Assembly (NCBI RefSeq): GCF_011382985.1
Contig: NZ_CP049933.1
Location: forward strand, 2,604,001 to 2,668,000
Length of the DNA: 64,000 nucleotides
Origin: Leucobacter coleopterorum
Lineage (GTDB): Bacteria; Actinomycetota; Actinomycetes; Actinomycetales; Microbacteriaceae
Reading direction: 5' to 3'
The position numbers were made by a program, and so were the translations under genes. How positions within the stretch are numbered: position 1 is the stretch's first letter; each line of letters starts with the position of its first letter. The notes under the pieces were generated by a model. The model was not told the DNA's origin. It saw only the letters and a list, made by a program, of their open reading frames with translations, and did no database searches. This document shows positions 20,446 through 29,934 of the stretch, piece by piece.

Positions 20446-21003
20446 CTACTCTCCGCCGTAAACATGCGGCGCAAGAACCGCGACATCGCGCAGGTTGCGG
20501 TAGTCCTCGGCGTAGTCGAGGCCATACCCAACGACAAACTCGACCGGGATATCAAAACCGACGTAGGCAACGTCAACGTCGACCTTGAGTGCTTCGGGCT
20601 TGCGGAGCATTGTGCAAATTTTGACCGATCGCGCACCACGGCTCTCCAGGTTTTCCTTGAGCCAAGAGAGCGTCAAACCCGAATCGATGATGTCCTCAAC
20701 AATCAACACGTCACGGTCAGTAATGTCGGCGTCCAGGTCTTTGAGGATCTTCACAACACCACTCGATTTTGTTCCAGCACCGTACGAAGAGACGGCCATC
20801 CAGTCCATTTGTGCGTGGAACCTGAGTTCCCGCGCCAGGTCAGCCATCACCATAACAGCACCTTTGAGAACACCAACCAGCAGTGGTGGCTCGTCTTGAT
20901 AGTCAGCCTCAATCTCGCGTGCGAGTTCCGCGAGCCGGTTGAGCAATTCCGCCTCCGTGTGAAGCACTTTGGAAAGGTTGTCGCCCAGATGTTTCGAATC
21001 CAT
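20446..21003 (-). CDS. hpt: Hypoxanthine phosphoribosyltransferase
   Basis: 185 residues with the PRPP-binding signature VLIVEDIIDSGLTL and the family segment PLLVGVLKGAVMVMADLARE; ending VVGYGLDYAEDYRNL is typical of Hpt/HprT (EC 2.4.2.8). It salvages hypoxanthine and guanine. In related genomes hpt sits between tilS and ftsH; here the gap to tilS holds an inserted coiled-coil gene on the other strand. Confidence 0.95.
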   Translation of the reverse strand: MDSKHLGDNLSKVLHTEAELLNRLAELAREIEADYQDEPPLLVGVLKGAVMVMADLARELRFHAQMDWMAVSSYGAGTKSSGVVKILKDLDADITDRDVLIVEDIIDSGLTLSWLKENLESRGARSVKICTMLRKPEALKVDVDVAYVGFDIPVEFVVGYGLDYAEDYRNLRDVAVLAPHVYGGE

Positions 21004-21180
21004 GAAGCAATATTAGCCCGGAGCGGCCTGGGCACATGCTCCGGTGCCGAGCTTCGTTCACAGGCCACCGATTTAGTGACTTTCGAACGACTTATTCACA
21101 AAATAATAGATTATGAAAAATCAGTAACTAGAACCTGGCAATCTGATGCAATAGCAGTCAAAATGAAAGGCATGATCACC

Positions 21181-21597
21181 TTGAATGAGCCTCAGATTTG
21201 GACGCTGATTGGAGTGTTCGCCGCGGCCCTTCTCGGTCTCACGACAGTCATCACGCAGTCCTTCACCCGCACGATGTCAGCCAACATGGAAACCATGTCT
21301 GCAAATTTTAGGGGCATTGAAACTCGCCTCGACTCGATGGCGGTCCAGGTTGATGCGAAGTTTGACACCATGAACGAGCGTATCGACGGTTTAAAAACCG
21401 AAATGACGCTTCGGTTCGAAAGAGTTGATGAGCGGTTTGAACGAGTCGACGAGCGATTTGAACAGGTAGACAAACGTTTTGAACAGGTAGAGAGTCGCAT
21501 CGACGGAGTAGGCAACCGACTCACCACCATCGAAAAGCAAGTTGCTGGTATTGATGGTGACGTTCAGCTCCTCATGAAGCAGGCGTTCCCCAAGTAG
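21181..21597 (+). CDS. Membrane-anchored coiled-coil protein, copy 2
   Basis: 138 residues, homologous to the protein at 7885-8259: both begin with NEPQ-WTLIGVFAA, both have one membrane helix, a heptad coiled coil rich in RFERVDERFEQVD repeats, and an ending DVQLLMKQAFPK. I place the start at the TTG at 21181 because AAAGG lies 10 bases upstream, exactly where GGAGG lies in copy 1, and the two DNA contexts match for about 45 bases before the start. In-frame ATGs at 21163 and 21172 remain possible. It interrupts the usual tilS-hpt neighbourhood. Confidence 0.7.
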   Translation: MNEPQIWTLIGVFAAALLGLTTVITQSFTRTMSANMETMSANFRGIETRLDSMAVQVDAKFDTMNERIDGLKTEMTLRFERVDERFERVDERFEQVDKRFEQVESRIDGVGNRLTTIEKQVAGIDGDVQLLMKQAFPK

Positions 21598-21627
21598 TCG
21601 CCCGTAGAATGACCCTCGGAATTACCA

Positions 21628-22665
21628 CTACGAAGATTCAGCCTCACGCGGTGAACCTATTTGTCGCGTGAACAAAAGACTCCCCCTCGAACGAATCACC
21701 TTGATACCTGGTACATAAATTGGCCCTTGCCCGCGCCAGTTCGTCACCAGTGCCGCAATAGCGAGTGTGTGCTCGCGACTCAACTCACTTCCAAACTCCG
21801 CCTCGGCTACGCGACGAATTAGGCGGTGCCGAAGGGCTGCGGGGTTCGAGCTGAGAACCGCGAGAGAAACCGAAATCCCCGCTTCCGCGTGCTCCACAAC
21901 GTCTTCAATAAGTTCATTCACCATCTCGTCAAAGGCAGCCGCGTCTTCGCGGGCTTGCTCCGCTGTTCGGGCGAGCGCCGCCGCAATACCAGGGCCAAGT
22001 TCGGCCTCGAGAAGGGGCAGCACGCGGTGACGCACCCTCACCCGAGCATAGGAATCGTCTTCGTTGTGCGGATCCAGCCAAGGTTCCAGCGCCTGGGCCT
22101 CACACGCAGCCTCGGTGTCTACACGTGTAACCCCAAGAAAGGGTCGCAGGATCAGCCCGCGATGCGGAGGGATCCCGGCCAGGCTGCGCGCTCCCGAACC
22201 ACGGGCGATACCAAGCAAGACCTGTTCGGCTTGATCGTCTCGGGTGTGCGCAGTGAGGATTAGCGACGCGCCAGAAACCGCTGCGTGTTCTTCAAGCGCG
22301 CGATAGCGCGCCTGACGAGCGGCAGCCTCTGGGCCAAGCTCACGCGCTTCGACCGAGACAAGCGCCACCACTACCGGGTCGAGCCCCAGTTTTCTCGCTT
22401 GCACCGCAGCTCGCTCCGCAACCCCTGCCGAACCAGCCTGCAGGGCATGATCCACAATCACAGCACCGACTCTCCAACCGCACCGAGGCCCAACAAAAGC
22501 CGCGGCTGCAGCGAGGGCCAGCGAATCAGCCCCACCCGAGAGCGCCACAATCGCGAGTGGCATCTCGACAGAATCGCCTCGCGATCCAGCCCGCTCAACC
22601 AGCGCTTGCCGCACCGCCAGTCGCGTCGCGGCGACCGCAGGATGCAAAGGGGGGCGCTGATTCAT
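21628..22665 (-). CDS. tilS: tRNA(Ile)-lysidine synthetase
   Basis: 345 residues with the PP-loop ATP site [14 protein letters not shown] near residue 45 and the TilS segment [25 protein letters not shown]. It converts C34 of tRNA-Ile(CAU) to lysidine, giving AUA decoding (EC 6.3.4.19). The C-terminal part after [14 protein letters not shown] is short, as in actinobacterial TilS. It reads away from ppa, with which it shares a 135-base promoter region. Confidence 0.93.
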   Translation of the reverse strand: MNQRPPLHPAVAATRLAVRQALVERAGSRGDSVEMPLAIVALSGGADSLALAAAAAFVGPRCGWRVGAVIVDHALQAGSAGVAERAAVQARKLGLDPVVVALVSVEARELGPEAAARQARYRALEEHAAVSGASLILTAHTRDDQAEQVLLGIARGSGARSLAGIPPHRGLILRPFLGVTRVDTEAACEAQALEPWLDPHNEDDSYARVRVRHRVLPLLEAELGPGIAAALARTAEQAREDAAAFDEMVNELIEDVVEHAEAGISVSLAVLSSNPAALRHRLIRRVAEAEFGSELSREHTLAIAALVTNWRGQGPIYVPGIKVIRSRGSLLFTRQIGSPREAESS

Positions 22666-22800
22666 TCCTCCACGCTACCGCGCCCGCCAGACATTGTTAG
22701 CCGAGGTCAAGGTTCCCCGGGCTCCGGTCGGGTAACCTTATGCTGGCATTGCAAATCGAGGCCGGGAGTCTTCCGCGCCCTTAAGCGACAAGGAACGTGC

Positions 22801-23292
22801 ATGAGCACAGCATTCGACGCCGTCATTGAGATCCCCAAGGGCAGCCGAAACAAGTACGAGGTCGACCACGAGACCGGACGGGTATACCTCGACCGCGTGC
22901 TCTACACCGGCTTCGTCTACCCCACCGATTACGGTTTCTTCGAGGAGACACTCGGCGAGGACGGCGATCCGCTCGACGTGCTCGTGCTGCTCGATTACCC
23001 GGTCTTCCCCGGGGTTGGCATCAAGGTGCGCCCCGTTGGTGTGCTCAAGATGAGCGACGAGGCTGGCGGCGACGACAAGGTCATCGCGGTGCAGCACAAG
23101 GATCCGCGTTGGTCGCACATTCAGGACGTCGCCGATATTCCCGAGTACACCCGCAAAGAGATCGAGCACTTCTTCGAGCACTACAAAGACTTGGAGCCCA
23201 ACAAGTGGGTCAAGGTTGACGCGTGGGGCTCTGCGGCAGACGCTGAGAAGCTCATCGTCGAGGCGCAGGAGCGCCTGGCGGATCAGCACTAA
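22801..23292 (+). CDS. ppa: Inorganic pyrophosphatase
   Basis: 163 residues. Family I signature: [14 protein letters not shown], then [19 protein letters not shown], and the metal-binding segment [13 protein letters not shown]. It hydrolyses pyrophosphate (EC 3.6.1.1). The ATG at 22801 has AAGGA six bases upstream. A likely -10 TATGCT lies at 22739-22744. A strong two-way terminator follows. Confidence 0.97.
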   Translation: MSTAFDAVIEIPKGSRNKYEVDHETGRVYLDRVLYTGFVYPTDYGFFEETLGEDGDPLDVLVLLDYPVFPGVGIKVRPVGVLKMSDEAGGDDKVIAVQHKDPRWSHIQDVADIPEYTRKEIEHFFEHYKDLEPNKWVKVDAWGSAADAEKLIVEAQERLADQH

Positions 23293-23375
23293 GGCGGATG
23301 CGGCTGCGGCTGCGAGGAATGAGCGGTCGCAGGCGGGATCGGCCCGCAGCACAGGGTAACTAACCTCTGACAAAA

Positions 23376-23413
23376 AAAGGGGGTTCAGGATCGCATGATC
23401 CTGAACCCCCTTT
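23376..23413. terminator. Bidirectional terminator between ppa and the M23 gene
   Basis: A perfect 17-bp stem: one arm 23376-23392 (AAAGGGGGTTCAGGATC), loop GCAT, second arm 23397-23413. It has an A run on the 5' side and TTT on the 3' side, so it can serve both converging genes. Confidence 0.9.
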
Positions 23414-23441
23414 CGCATCTGGCGCAGAGCCGACGCGTTAA

Positions 23442-24794
23442 CTACCCAGTTACACCGTAGTTCGGGATCGGGTTCTGGAAGATTCCGTCATACAGCACCT
23501 CATAGTGCAGGTGGCAGCCGGTGCTCATGCCGGTCGTACCTACATAACCGACCACGGCTCCCTGCCCAACCCAGGTCCCCCAACCGGGGCCAAAGGCACT
23601 CAGGTGCGCGTAGCGCGTCTGGAACCCGCCCGCGTGGTCGACGTGGACCATGTTGCCACCGATGCCGTCTTTCCAACCAACGTAGCTGACTGTTCCAGCT
23701 TGTGGGGCTATGATCGGGGTCCCACAGCCGGTTGCAAGGTCAATGCCAGTGTGGCCCGGCACCTGGTAGAAGTAGGTGGAAACCCAGCCTGGGGTGGGCT
23801 TCCACCAGGAGCCGTCGTTACCGCCACCACCGGGGTTTCCACCGCCACCGCCACCACCGGGGTTTCCACCGCCACCACCGCCACCGGTTTCGCCACCGCC
23901 GCCGCCGCCGCCACCGCCACCGTTGTTGTTATTGTTGGCGTTCTCACGTTCTTGGCGGGCACGCTCTTCAGCCTCTTTACGAAGCCGCTCGGCCTCGCGC
24001 TGACGCTGTTCCTCTTCGAGACGAAGACGCTCCTCGTATCCAGCGACCGTGTCGGTTGTTTTGTCTTTCAGAGCGGCGAGCTGGGCGGTCAACGTTTGCT
24101 CTTGCTTTTGCTGAGCATCAAGTTTGACGCGCTGCGAGTCAGCCGCCTTGGCCGCAACTTGAGCTTTCTCCTCGGCTTCAGCGCTCAGCTTCTCGCGCTC
24201 TTTCTGAGCGGTCTCTGCCTGCTTGCCGAGAGTCATCGCGTTATTCGTCGCCTGTTGGGCTTCCTGCGAGATTGACGTATTACGTTCGGTGGCCTTCGAC
24301 ATAGTTGCCAGACGGTCGAGCAGGGCGTCGGCAGTGTCACCCTCCGCCTGCAAAAAGAGTTCCATGTTACGGTCCACACCACCCGAGCGGTACATCTGAG
24401 CAACAATCACAGAGGCCTGATCCGCTGCCTCATCAGCCTTCTCGCGACTCGCCTCAGCCTGAGCTTTCAGCGTCTCAGCCTTCTCGGCTGCTTTCTGCGC
24501 AGAGGCCTCGGCTTCCTGCCAGGACTCGTTTGCGTTAGCCGATTCGTTGCGCAGGCGTTCGAGATCTTTCTGGCTCTGCGCGAGTAAACCTTCGATCTCT
24601 TTCACCTTTTTGGCTGCCGCGGCCTGGTTTCCCTTGGCGGCCTGCACATCGTCCCAGGTGGGCAGGTCCAACGCGTTTGCGGGCGGAGCCGCGAGCTCTC
24701 CACTGAAAAGAAGCCCACACGCAACTGCGCACACTCCGATAACACCGGTCAGTCGCCTCATGACGCGGTTCGAACGGGTGTTCCGCTTCGGCAT
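23442..24794 (-). CDS. Secreted M23 peptidoglycan endopeptidase with coiled coil and poly-Gly linker
   Basis: 450 residues. Signal peptide (RRLTGVIGVCAVACGLLFSGELA, cleavage near NALDLP), a long Glu/Lys/Ala coiled coil (about residues 50-290), an Asn run followed by a Gly-rich linker with NPGGGG units, then a LytM domain with zinc ligands in HTGIDLA (near 345) and HLHYEV (near 427). The layout resembles EnvC/RipA-like hydrolases, in which the coiled coil controls the peptidase. It should act in the cell wall, perhaps in cell separation. It converges on ppa across a shared terminator. Confidence 0.93.
   Translation of the reverse strand: MPKRNTRSNRVMRRLTGVIGVCAVACGLLFSGELAAPPANALDLPTWDDVQAAKGNQAAAAKKVKEIEGLLAQSQKDLERLRNESANANESWQEAEASAQKAAEKAETLKAQAEASREKADEAADQASVIVAQMYRSGGVDRNMELFLQAEGDTADALLDRLATMSKATERNTSISQEAQQATNNAMTLGKQAETAQKEREKLSAEAEEKAQVAAKAADSQRVKLDAQQKQEQTLTAQLAALKDKTTDTVAGYEERLRLEEEQRQREAERLRKEAEERARQERENANNNNNGGGGGGGGGGETGGGGGGGNPGGGGGGGNPGGGGNDGSWWKPTPGWVSTYFYQVPGHTGIDLATGCGTPIIAPQAGTVSYVGWKDGIGGNMVHVDHAGGFQTRYAHLSAFGPGWGTWVGQGAVVGYVGTTGMSTGCHLHYEVLYDGIFQNPIPNYGVTG
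23820..23940. repeat. CCACCG-type simple repeat encoding the poly-Gly linker
   Basis: About 120 bases of near-perfect CCACCG/CCGCCA units plus a GTTGTTATTGTT stretch. On the minus strand they encode the Asn run and the Gly-rich linker with NPGGGG units of the M23 protein. Slippage and assembly error are likely here, so the copy number may be inexact. Confidence 0.85.
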
Positions 24795-24997
24795 GCAGCC
24801 CCCAAAAGCTTAGAAGAAAGAAATAGTCCTCACCAACGCTAGCATCGACGCAATCCAGAACCCCTGAGGATCCTCGGAGATGCGCGGTTTCTCGCCTAAG
24901 CCCACAAACTCTCGAATCTAGGGCATCTGCCCGATGTGCGGCATCCCCTTAGGACCGAGAGTAGATGTACCCCCACTTGTCTACAGAGGAGCACCCC

Positions 24998-25216
24998 TTG
25001 GACTTTCAGACCTACGCGCACCAGCACACCACCTCGCAGCGGACTCAGGCGGCAGCGGCGTCAGCTGAACGAGCTCGGGTGCATGCAGAACGGCAGGATC
25101 AGGCCGCCGTGATCCTGTGCCTAAGCCACAACCCGGCCGCTCCCAAACTTCTTGAACGACTCCGCTCATGGGTTTCGTGGAAAGGTACGCAAAGCGCGAC
25201 CGGGCGCCCTCAGTGA
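24998..25216 (+). CDS. Small hypothetical protein
   Basis: 72 residues from a TTG start with AGAGGAG seven bases upstream (MDFQTYAHQHTTSQRTQAAA). Ala/Gln/Arg-rich helix in the first half, then ILCLSHNPAAPKLLERLRSW. No membrane segment and no motif I recognise. It ends 56 bases before the large regulator gene and could be its leader gene. The good ribosome-binding site is the main support; it may not be real. Confidence 0.4.
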   Translation: MDFQTYAHQHTTSQRTQAAAASAERARVHAERQDQAAVILCLSHNPAAPKLLERLRSWVSWKGTQSATGRPQ

Positions 25217-25272
25217 GGGGCGGCTTCAGGTCTCAACATCTTGTTCCCGACGAGACCTGGGAAAATGGGAGC

Positions 25273-28197
25273 ATGTCTCACCACGAGGTTGAACCAGCCA
25301 TGGTCGGGCGTGACGCGGAACTTGCTCACCTTCGTGATCGTTTCCGTGGCGTTCTGCGAGGCCAGGGTGCGGCGACCCTGATTACCGGCGAGGCAGGAAT
25401 CGGCAAGAGCCGTCTCGTGCGTGACCTTGCGATTGCCGCACGGGATGAGGCTGACGTCTTGATAGGGCGCTGCATCGATCTGAAGCAGGCTGCAACTCCC
25501 TACGGACCGCTTCTGGAGGTGTTGCGCGCACTCGTTGCCGCGCGCGGTGTAGACAAGCTGTTGGAGTCACCGATACTTGACCACTCCAGCCGATCCGCGC
25601 TCCTCCTTCTGCTCCCCGAACTCGTCGACGTGGAAGCCCCCGGCCTCGCAAACGACCTTTCCCTGTTTCTCTCGGAGGATCATTCGGGCCAGGAACGCCT
25701 ACGAGACGCCATCACAACCGTGTTGCGTATCGCCGCAAAGACTCGCCCGTTGATCCTTGTTGTCGAAGACCTGCACTGGGCAGACGAGGGCACACTCGCG
25801 GTGCTCACAACACTTCTGCAAAGCATCACTGAGACACGCATCTTGGCGGTGCTCACAATGAAGAATGATGGGCGTCGCAGCAATCCCGCTCGCAGATTCG
25901 CCGCGGAATCAGAACGCACGCGAGTGCTCGAGCAGCTGCCCCTCGCCCGGCTTGGTGACGAGGAAGTACGCGCGATGGTCAACGGCCTCATGCAGCACCC
26001 GCTCGCACCCACCACGTTTAGCCAGTTACTTGAGCGCTCAGAAGGAGTGCCCTTCTTTGTCGAGGAACTGGTTGAGAACGCGGCGGCTCCACTCACAGAT
26101 TCGCTCCGAGACGTGCTTCTCGCACGGTACGACCGGCTCGGCCGCGAAGCCGCGTCCCTGGTGCGCGCGATGTCGACCTCACAAACACCTCTCCCCCACT
26201 CCACGCTGGTTCGGCTCGTTTCACTTCCCGAGAATGAGCTGGAATCGGCGCTGCGAGAAACAATTGATGCCGGAGTTATTGCGGTAAACGAATCAGACCA
26301 CTACGTGTTTCGACACGCGCTGCTTCGTGAAGCGGTCCAGGGTGAGCTACTGCCCGGAGAACGTACACGTCTCAACCGCGCACTCGCCGAAATCCTGCAA
26401 CAAATCGCCGACACAGACACCAAAACCGCTCCACTCTCAGAACTTGCCTATCACTGGGATCAGGCGAAGGATCCTGAAAAATCGTTCATTGCCGCGTTTG
26501 CTGCGATGAAGCAGGCCGAGTCAAAGTATGCGTATGCGGCGGCCGCCCGCTTTGGGGAGCACGTGCTCGAGAACTGGGATGAATCTCTTGCTGCTGCAGA
26601 GGATGCGGGGATCAATCGGCTGAAGTTTCTCGAGCGGTTCGCCTCGATCCTACGAAACGCGGGTCAGACAGAGCGGGGTCTCACAGTCGTTGACCTTGCG
26701 CTCGATGAGATCAAAGACCGGAACGACCCTGTGGCGACGGCCAGCTTGCTCCAGCAGAAGGCTTACTACCTGAGCCATCTCGGACGCCCTGGCAGGGAAC
26801 CCCTCGTTTTGCAGGCGTTGGCCGAACTCGACTCAGACCCTCGGCTTGAGGTCGATCTCGATGTTGTTCGGCTGAAGGCAAAACTACTCAGCCTACTCAC
26901 GAGCACACTCATGCACCTTGGGAAGCTCACCGAAGCGGTTTCTTCTGCAACTGAGGCAGCTCACTACGCAGAGCGGTGCGACGACAAGGCGCTGCTGTCG
27001 ATCACCTACAGCGTGCGCGGTTCTTGTCTCGCAGGCCTGGGGCAGGTGGAGTCCGGCCTCAAGGATCTGCTGAGCGCGCGACCGCTCGCGGTGAACGGCC
27101 AGTCACTCATGAAGTTCCACACAAACTACTCTGACCTGCTCAACATCCTCGGCCGATATCACGAGTCCGTTGAGATCGCAGAGGAGGGACTTGTTGTATC
27201 ACGGCGCTACGGAGTGGAACGCAGCACGGGCGCGATCTTGATGCAGAACCTGGTCGAGCCCCTGCTTGAACTCGGGGACATCGACCGGGTTGAGCAACTG
27301 CTGCAACTGGGGATCGACTCACACGCCGTGCGCATACAACAGGTCTATACGCTCGTCTCGCGGGTGCGCGCGCTGTGCTGGCGGGGCCGGGCGGAAGAAG
27401 CTGAGGAGCTCTATCGCGACTGGGCCGAACCGCTTCACCAAACTGCCGAGCTGGAACGCCAGGTGTGGTACGCCCAACTTCTTATGGAGGTCACACTCGC
27501 AACGACCCGCGATGACTTCGAGCAGGCGCGACTTGTCATTCTGCGCATGCTTGAAGATGAACGACCCCAGGCGGGAAACCAGCGACGGCTGCTTCTCGAA
27601 GCAGGATGGATTGCCGCGGAGTGCCGTGCTCGGGGCCAAGAGGTGTCGGCATTCGCCACCGATGTGCTCGCTCGCTGGACCTTGCAGCCGGGTGAACTCC
27701 AGGATCCTGATTGTTCTCGTGTGCTTCTTGGGCTTCTTGAGCCCTCTGATTCCTCTTTGCAGGCTGCGCTCGCTGCAACGGGTGCCGAATCGGTGCCGAG
27801 AGTCTTTCAAGTTGTCGTGAGGATCGAACTGAGTCGTTTCTTACTGGTCTCAGGTGACAGGTCCCGGGCCGCGGAGGTTGCACGAGAAGCGCAGGATCTG
27901 TGCACTGAGCTCGCCCACACAAGACTCAGCGAGCATGTGAATGAACTAGTCGGGGCGCTAGGGATCGTTCGTAGTCTTGACTCAGGCGAGAGCAGTGGCT
28001 CGCTTCTGACACCTCGCGAGCAGCAAGTGCTCGACCTCGTCGCGGAGGGCCTCAGCAACCGCCAGATTGGCGAGCGGTTGTTCATCAGTGCCAAAACCGT
28101 GAGTGTGCACGTTTCAGCGGTTCTCAGAAAGCTCGGGGTCAGCAGCCGCACCTTGGCGGCAAGGAGCGAGCTGGTTTCGGAGGCTCGCCCAAACTGA
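25273..28197 (+). CDS. Large ATP-binding LuxR-family regulator, copy 1
   Basis: 974 residues. N-terminal AAA_16 ATPase (MVGRDAELAHLRDRF; Walker A TLITGEAGIGKS; Walker B LILVVEDLHWADEG), a long TPR-like helical middle, and a C-terminal LuxR helix-turn-helix (LTPREQQVLDLVAEGLSNRQIGERLFIS). This is the LAL architecture of many actinobacterial pathway activators. The start at 25273 (MSHHEVEPAM) is a choice; ATG at 25300 is also possible. It is clearly homologous throughout to the gene at 31781-34696, which points the other way. The two enclose the polyketide-synthase region. Ligand unknown. Confidence 0.92.
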   Translation: MSHHEVEPAMVGRDAELAHLRDRFRGVLRGQGAATLITGEAGIGKSRLVRDLAIAARDEADVLIGRCIDLKQAATPYGPLLEVLRALVAARGVDKLLESPILDHSSRSALLLLLPELVDVEAPGLANDLSLFLSEDHSGQERLRDAITTVLRIAAKTRPLILVVEDLHWADEGTLAVLTTLLQSITETRILAVLTMKNDGRRSNPARRFAAESERTRVLEQLPLARLGDEEVRAMVNGLMQHPLAPTTFSQLLERSEGVPFFVEELVENAAAPLTDSLRDVLLARYDRLGREAASLVRAMSTSQTPLPHSTLVRLVSLPENELESALRETIDAGVIAVNESDHYVFRHALLREAVQGELLPGERTRLNRALAEILQQIADTDTKTAPLSELAYHWDQAKDPEKSFIAAFAAMKQAESKYAYAAAARFGEHVLENWDESLAAAEDAGINRLKFLERFASILRNAGQTERGLTVVDLALDEIKDRNDPVATASLLQQKAYYLSHLGRPGREPLVLQALAELDSDPRLEVDLDVVRLKAKLLSLLTSTLMHLGKLTEAVSSATEAAHYAERCDDKALLSITYSVRGSCLAGLGQVESGLKDLLSARPLAVNGQSLMKFHTNYSDLLNILGRYHESVEIAEEGLVVSRRYGVERSTGAILMQNLVEPLLELGDIDRVEQLLQLGIDSHAVRIQQVYTLVSRVRALCWRGRAEEAEELYRDWAEPLHQTAELERQVWYAQLLMEVTLATTRDDFEQARLVILRMLEDERPQAGNQRRLLLEAGWIAAECRARGQEVSAFATDVLARWTLQPGELQDPDCSRVLLGLLEPSDSSLQAALAATGAESVPRVFQVVVRIELSRFLLVSGDRSRAAEVAREAQDLCTELAHTRLSEHVNELVGALGIVRSLDSGESSGSLLTPREQQVLDLVAEGLSNRQIGERLFISAKTVSVHVSAVLRKLGVSSRTLAARSELVSEARPN

Positions 28198-28220
28198 GAC
28201 TCAACAGACCGGAGAGGGCT

Positions 28221-28639
28221 GTTGCGGTGCGGCGATCCCTGCGGAAACATCGTGGTGGCTTCGCTGCGTTCTTTGAGCAGCTGCGCCGCCTTGTCGTGGA
28301 AGGCTTCGAAGTCTGAATCAAACCTGGTCCAGACGCACGAGAACGTCTCTCGCTGCTCGTTGAACACGGTGAAGGCGGGGTGCACGATCGACCAGGTTTC
28401 AGGATCGCCTGACTCGCTCAGACGCATCTTGAACTCTGCATGGTTGTTGACGACCTCGGCGATCGCCCAAACCTGCGCAATGTAAGTTTTGCGAGAGGAT
28501 CGCCGCAGAACCTCAACGAACTCGGTCACGTCGAGTTCGACGGTCACTGAGTACGTGCAAAGGCACGGACTGAAGATAATGTTCGAAGTGTTCTCTGCGG
28601 GGCCAGGTGGTGAGGTCAATAGCCCTGTTTAGTCCTCAT
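28221..28639 (-). pseudogene. Truncated, frameshifted chloramphenicol acetyltransferase (catA-like)
   Basis: Three frames together give a CatA start: MRTKQ, then IDLTTWPRREHFEHYLQSV, then CTYSVTVELDVTEF continuing to VHPAFTVFNEQRETFSCVWT and TTMFPQGSPHRN. Joining them needs one base fewer at GGG (near 28625) and one fewer at TTT (near 28560), the opposite sign to the homopolymer losses elsewhere in the window. Similarity ends about 24 bases from the regulator stop, so the C-terminal third with the catalytic His (HHxxxDG) is missing. It starts inside the end of the nitroreductase gene. I read it as a decayed resistance gene cut at a recombination junction. Confidence 0.7.
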
Positions 28640-29423
28640 CCCACCCAGTCTGCGGCTCGCCACAGGTCTCGCGAAACACAAACTGGCTCGGTGCTCTGCG
28701 CTCGCGGCTCGACCAATCGATCACCGGCCTGTGTGACTGCTCAGGCACATAACCGAGGCGGTAGAGTGCCATGAGTTCGAGGTTAGCTGGCACTTGAAGC
28801 AGGTCGTTCACACGTTCCCACTGCCCGGGCGCCTCCATCGGAAACGAGATGAACTGAATGCCCATGCCCAGCTCAACCGTCGTGAGCCACACGTTCTCCA
28901 TCGCGGCACCAAGGCTGAACTGGCAGTAGAAGTCTGCGAGGGAGTGGGCGTTGCGCTCTTGCTTGTCGAGCATAACTCCGAGGATCAGTGGCGATCCCGC
29001 AACAAGCTTGCGGTTCTCTTCGCCGAGGGTCTGTGGAATGCGCAGCATCCGCATGGTCTTGATCCCGGCGGGGGTATACACCGCACGAGTGAACGGTCGC
29101 AGCGCAGCGGGCAGTTTGTCGAAGTACATGCCCGATCGGTGCTCGGCCATCTCTTCCGCACTGAATCGGAAGTGTCGCTTGTACCGCTCGAAGAACGACC
29201 CCTCTGAGATCACCGCCGTCATCGATTCCCCACTGATGCGCGCGATGGTGTCGATCATGGTGCGATCCTCGATCACCACAAATCGCCAGGGTTGACTATT
29301 GAATTGCGACGGGGCGGAAGCTGCAGCCTTGATCAGTAGCCGCTGGTGCTCGTCGCTCACAGGGTCAGGTAAAAACGGCCCGTTGGTGGTGCGGCGGTTG
29401 AAGAGAACATCGAGAAATTCCAT
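28629..29423 (-). CDS. Nitroreductase family protein
   Basis: 264 residues. FMN-binding pattern: FNRRTTNGPFLPDPV at the start (FxxRRSxRxF equivalent), SAPSQFNSQPWRFVVI, and the dimer-interface part GAAMENVWLTTVELGMGIQFISFP, then RLGYVP. Members reduce nitro groups, quinones or related compounds with NAD(P)H. The start at 29421-29423 (MEFLDVLF) has AGGAG six bases upstream. It is transcribed away from the polyketide synthase, toward the catA remnant. A tailoring or detoxifying role for the island is possible but unproven. Confidence 0.88.
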   Translation of the reverse strand: MEFLDVLFNRRTTNGPFLPDPVSDEHQRLLIKAAASAPSQFNSQPWRFVVIEDRTMIDTIARISGESMTAVISEGSFFERYKRHFRFSAEEMAEHRSGMYFDKLPAALRPFTRAVYTPAGIKTMRMLRIPQTLGEENRKLVAGSPLILGVMLDKQERNAHSLADFYCQFSLGAAMENVWLTTVELGMGIQFISFPMEAPGQWERVNDLLQVPANLELMALYRLGYVPEQSHRPVIDWSSRERRAPSQFVFRETCGEPQTGWDED

Positions 29424-29475
29424 GGGGTGCTCCTGTGGTCGGGTTGGATGAGTTTGCGTGTTCAAAGCGCGGGGA

Positions 29476-29817
29476 TCACGTCGCACCTAAGACCCAAAGC
29501 ACCGTCGCCGAAAGATAAAACGGGGCGGCGCTGAGCCCAATAGCAATGTGTCGCTCCGGGTGCTTCAAGACCGGCCTGCTAGCCCACGGCAGCAGCGCCA
29601 GTGGCACAAGAGCCGCCAGCAACAAAACACCACGTTGCCAGTGGGTTGGGAACGACAGCGCGGCGGCCAGCAGGGTGAGGATCACGGTGAACGCAAATAG
29701 CCGCGTGTGCCAGACCCGCCGAACTCTTCTGCCTCGAAGGCTGAATGTGCCGAGCATAATGGTCGCAAGGTAAGAAAGACCAGCAATCAGGGTACAAGGG
29801 ATAGCGTTGGCCACCAT
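29476..29817 (-). CDS. Four-helix membrane protein of unknown function
   Basis: 113 residues: helices around LIAGLSYLATIMLGTF, LFAFTVILTLLAAALSF, GVLLLAALVPLALLPWA and IGLSAAPFYLSATVLWVL, joined by a basic loop (RGRRVRRVWHTR). No family recognised with confidence. It is 52 bases upstream of the nitroreductase on the same strand and divergent from the type III polyketide synthase, with a 117-base promoter region between. Confidence 0.65.
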   Translation of the reverse strand: MVANAIPCTLIAGLSYLATIMLGTFSLRGRRVRRVWHTRLFAFTVILTLLAAALSFPTHWQRGVLLLAALVPLALLPWASRPVLKHPERHIAIGLSAAPFYLSATVLWVLGAT

Positions 29818-29934
29818 CAGCCTCCTTACTCCCGTTTTCTGGGTTGGTGATCCAACCTACACTCTTTGTAGCGGAGCGCGAGCTATACAAATGGGGCTTG
29901 CATTCGCAACCAATATGAGTGTTCCATTAGCAAC

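Noticed and set aside
23820..23940. Regular repeats that could suggest a CRISPR or minisatellite array
   Set aside because: Units are 6-9 bases, without spacers, and encode the poly-Gly linker of the M23 protein.
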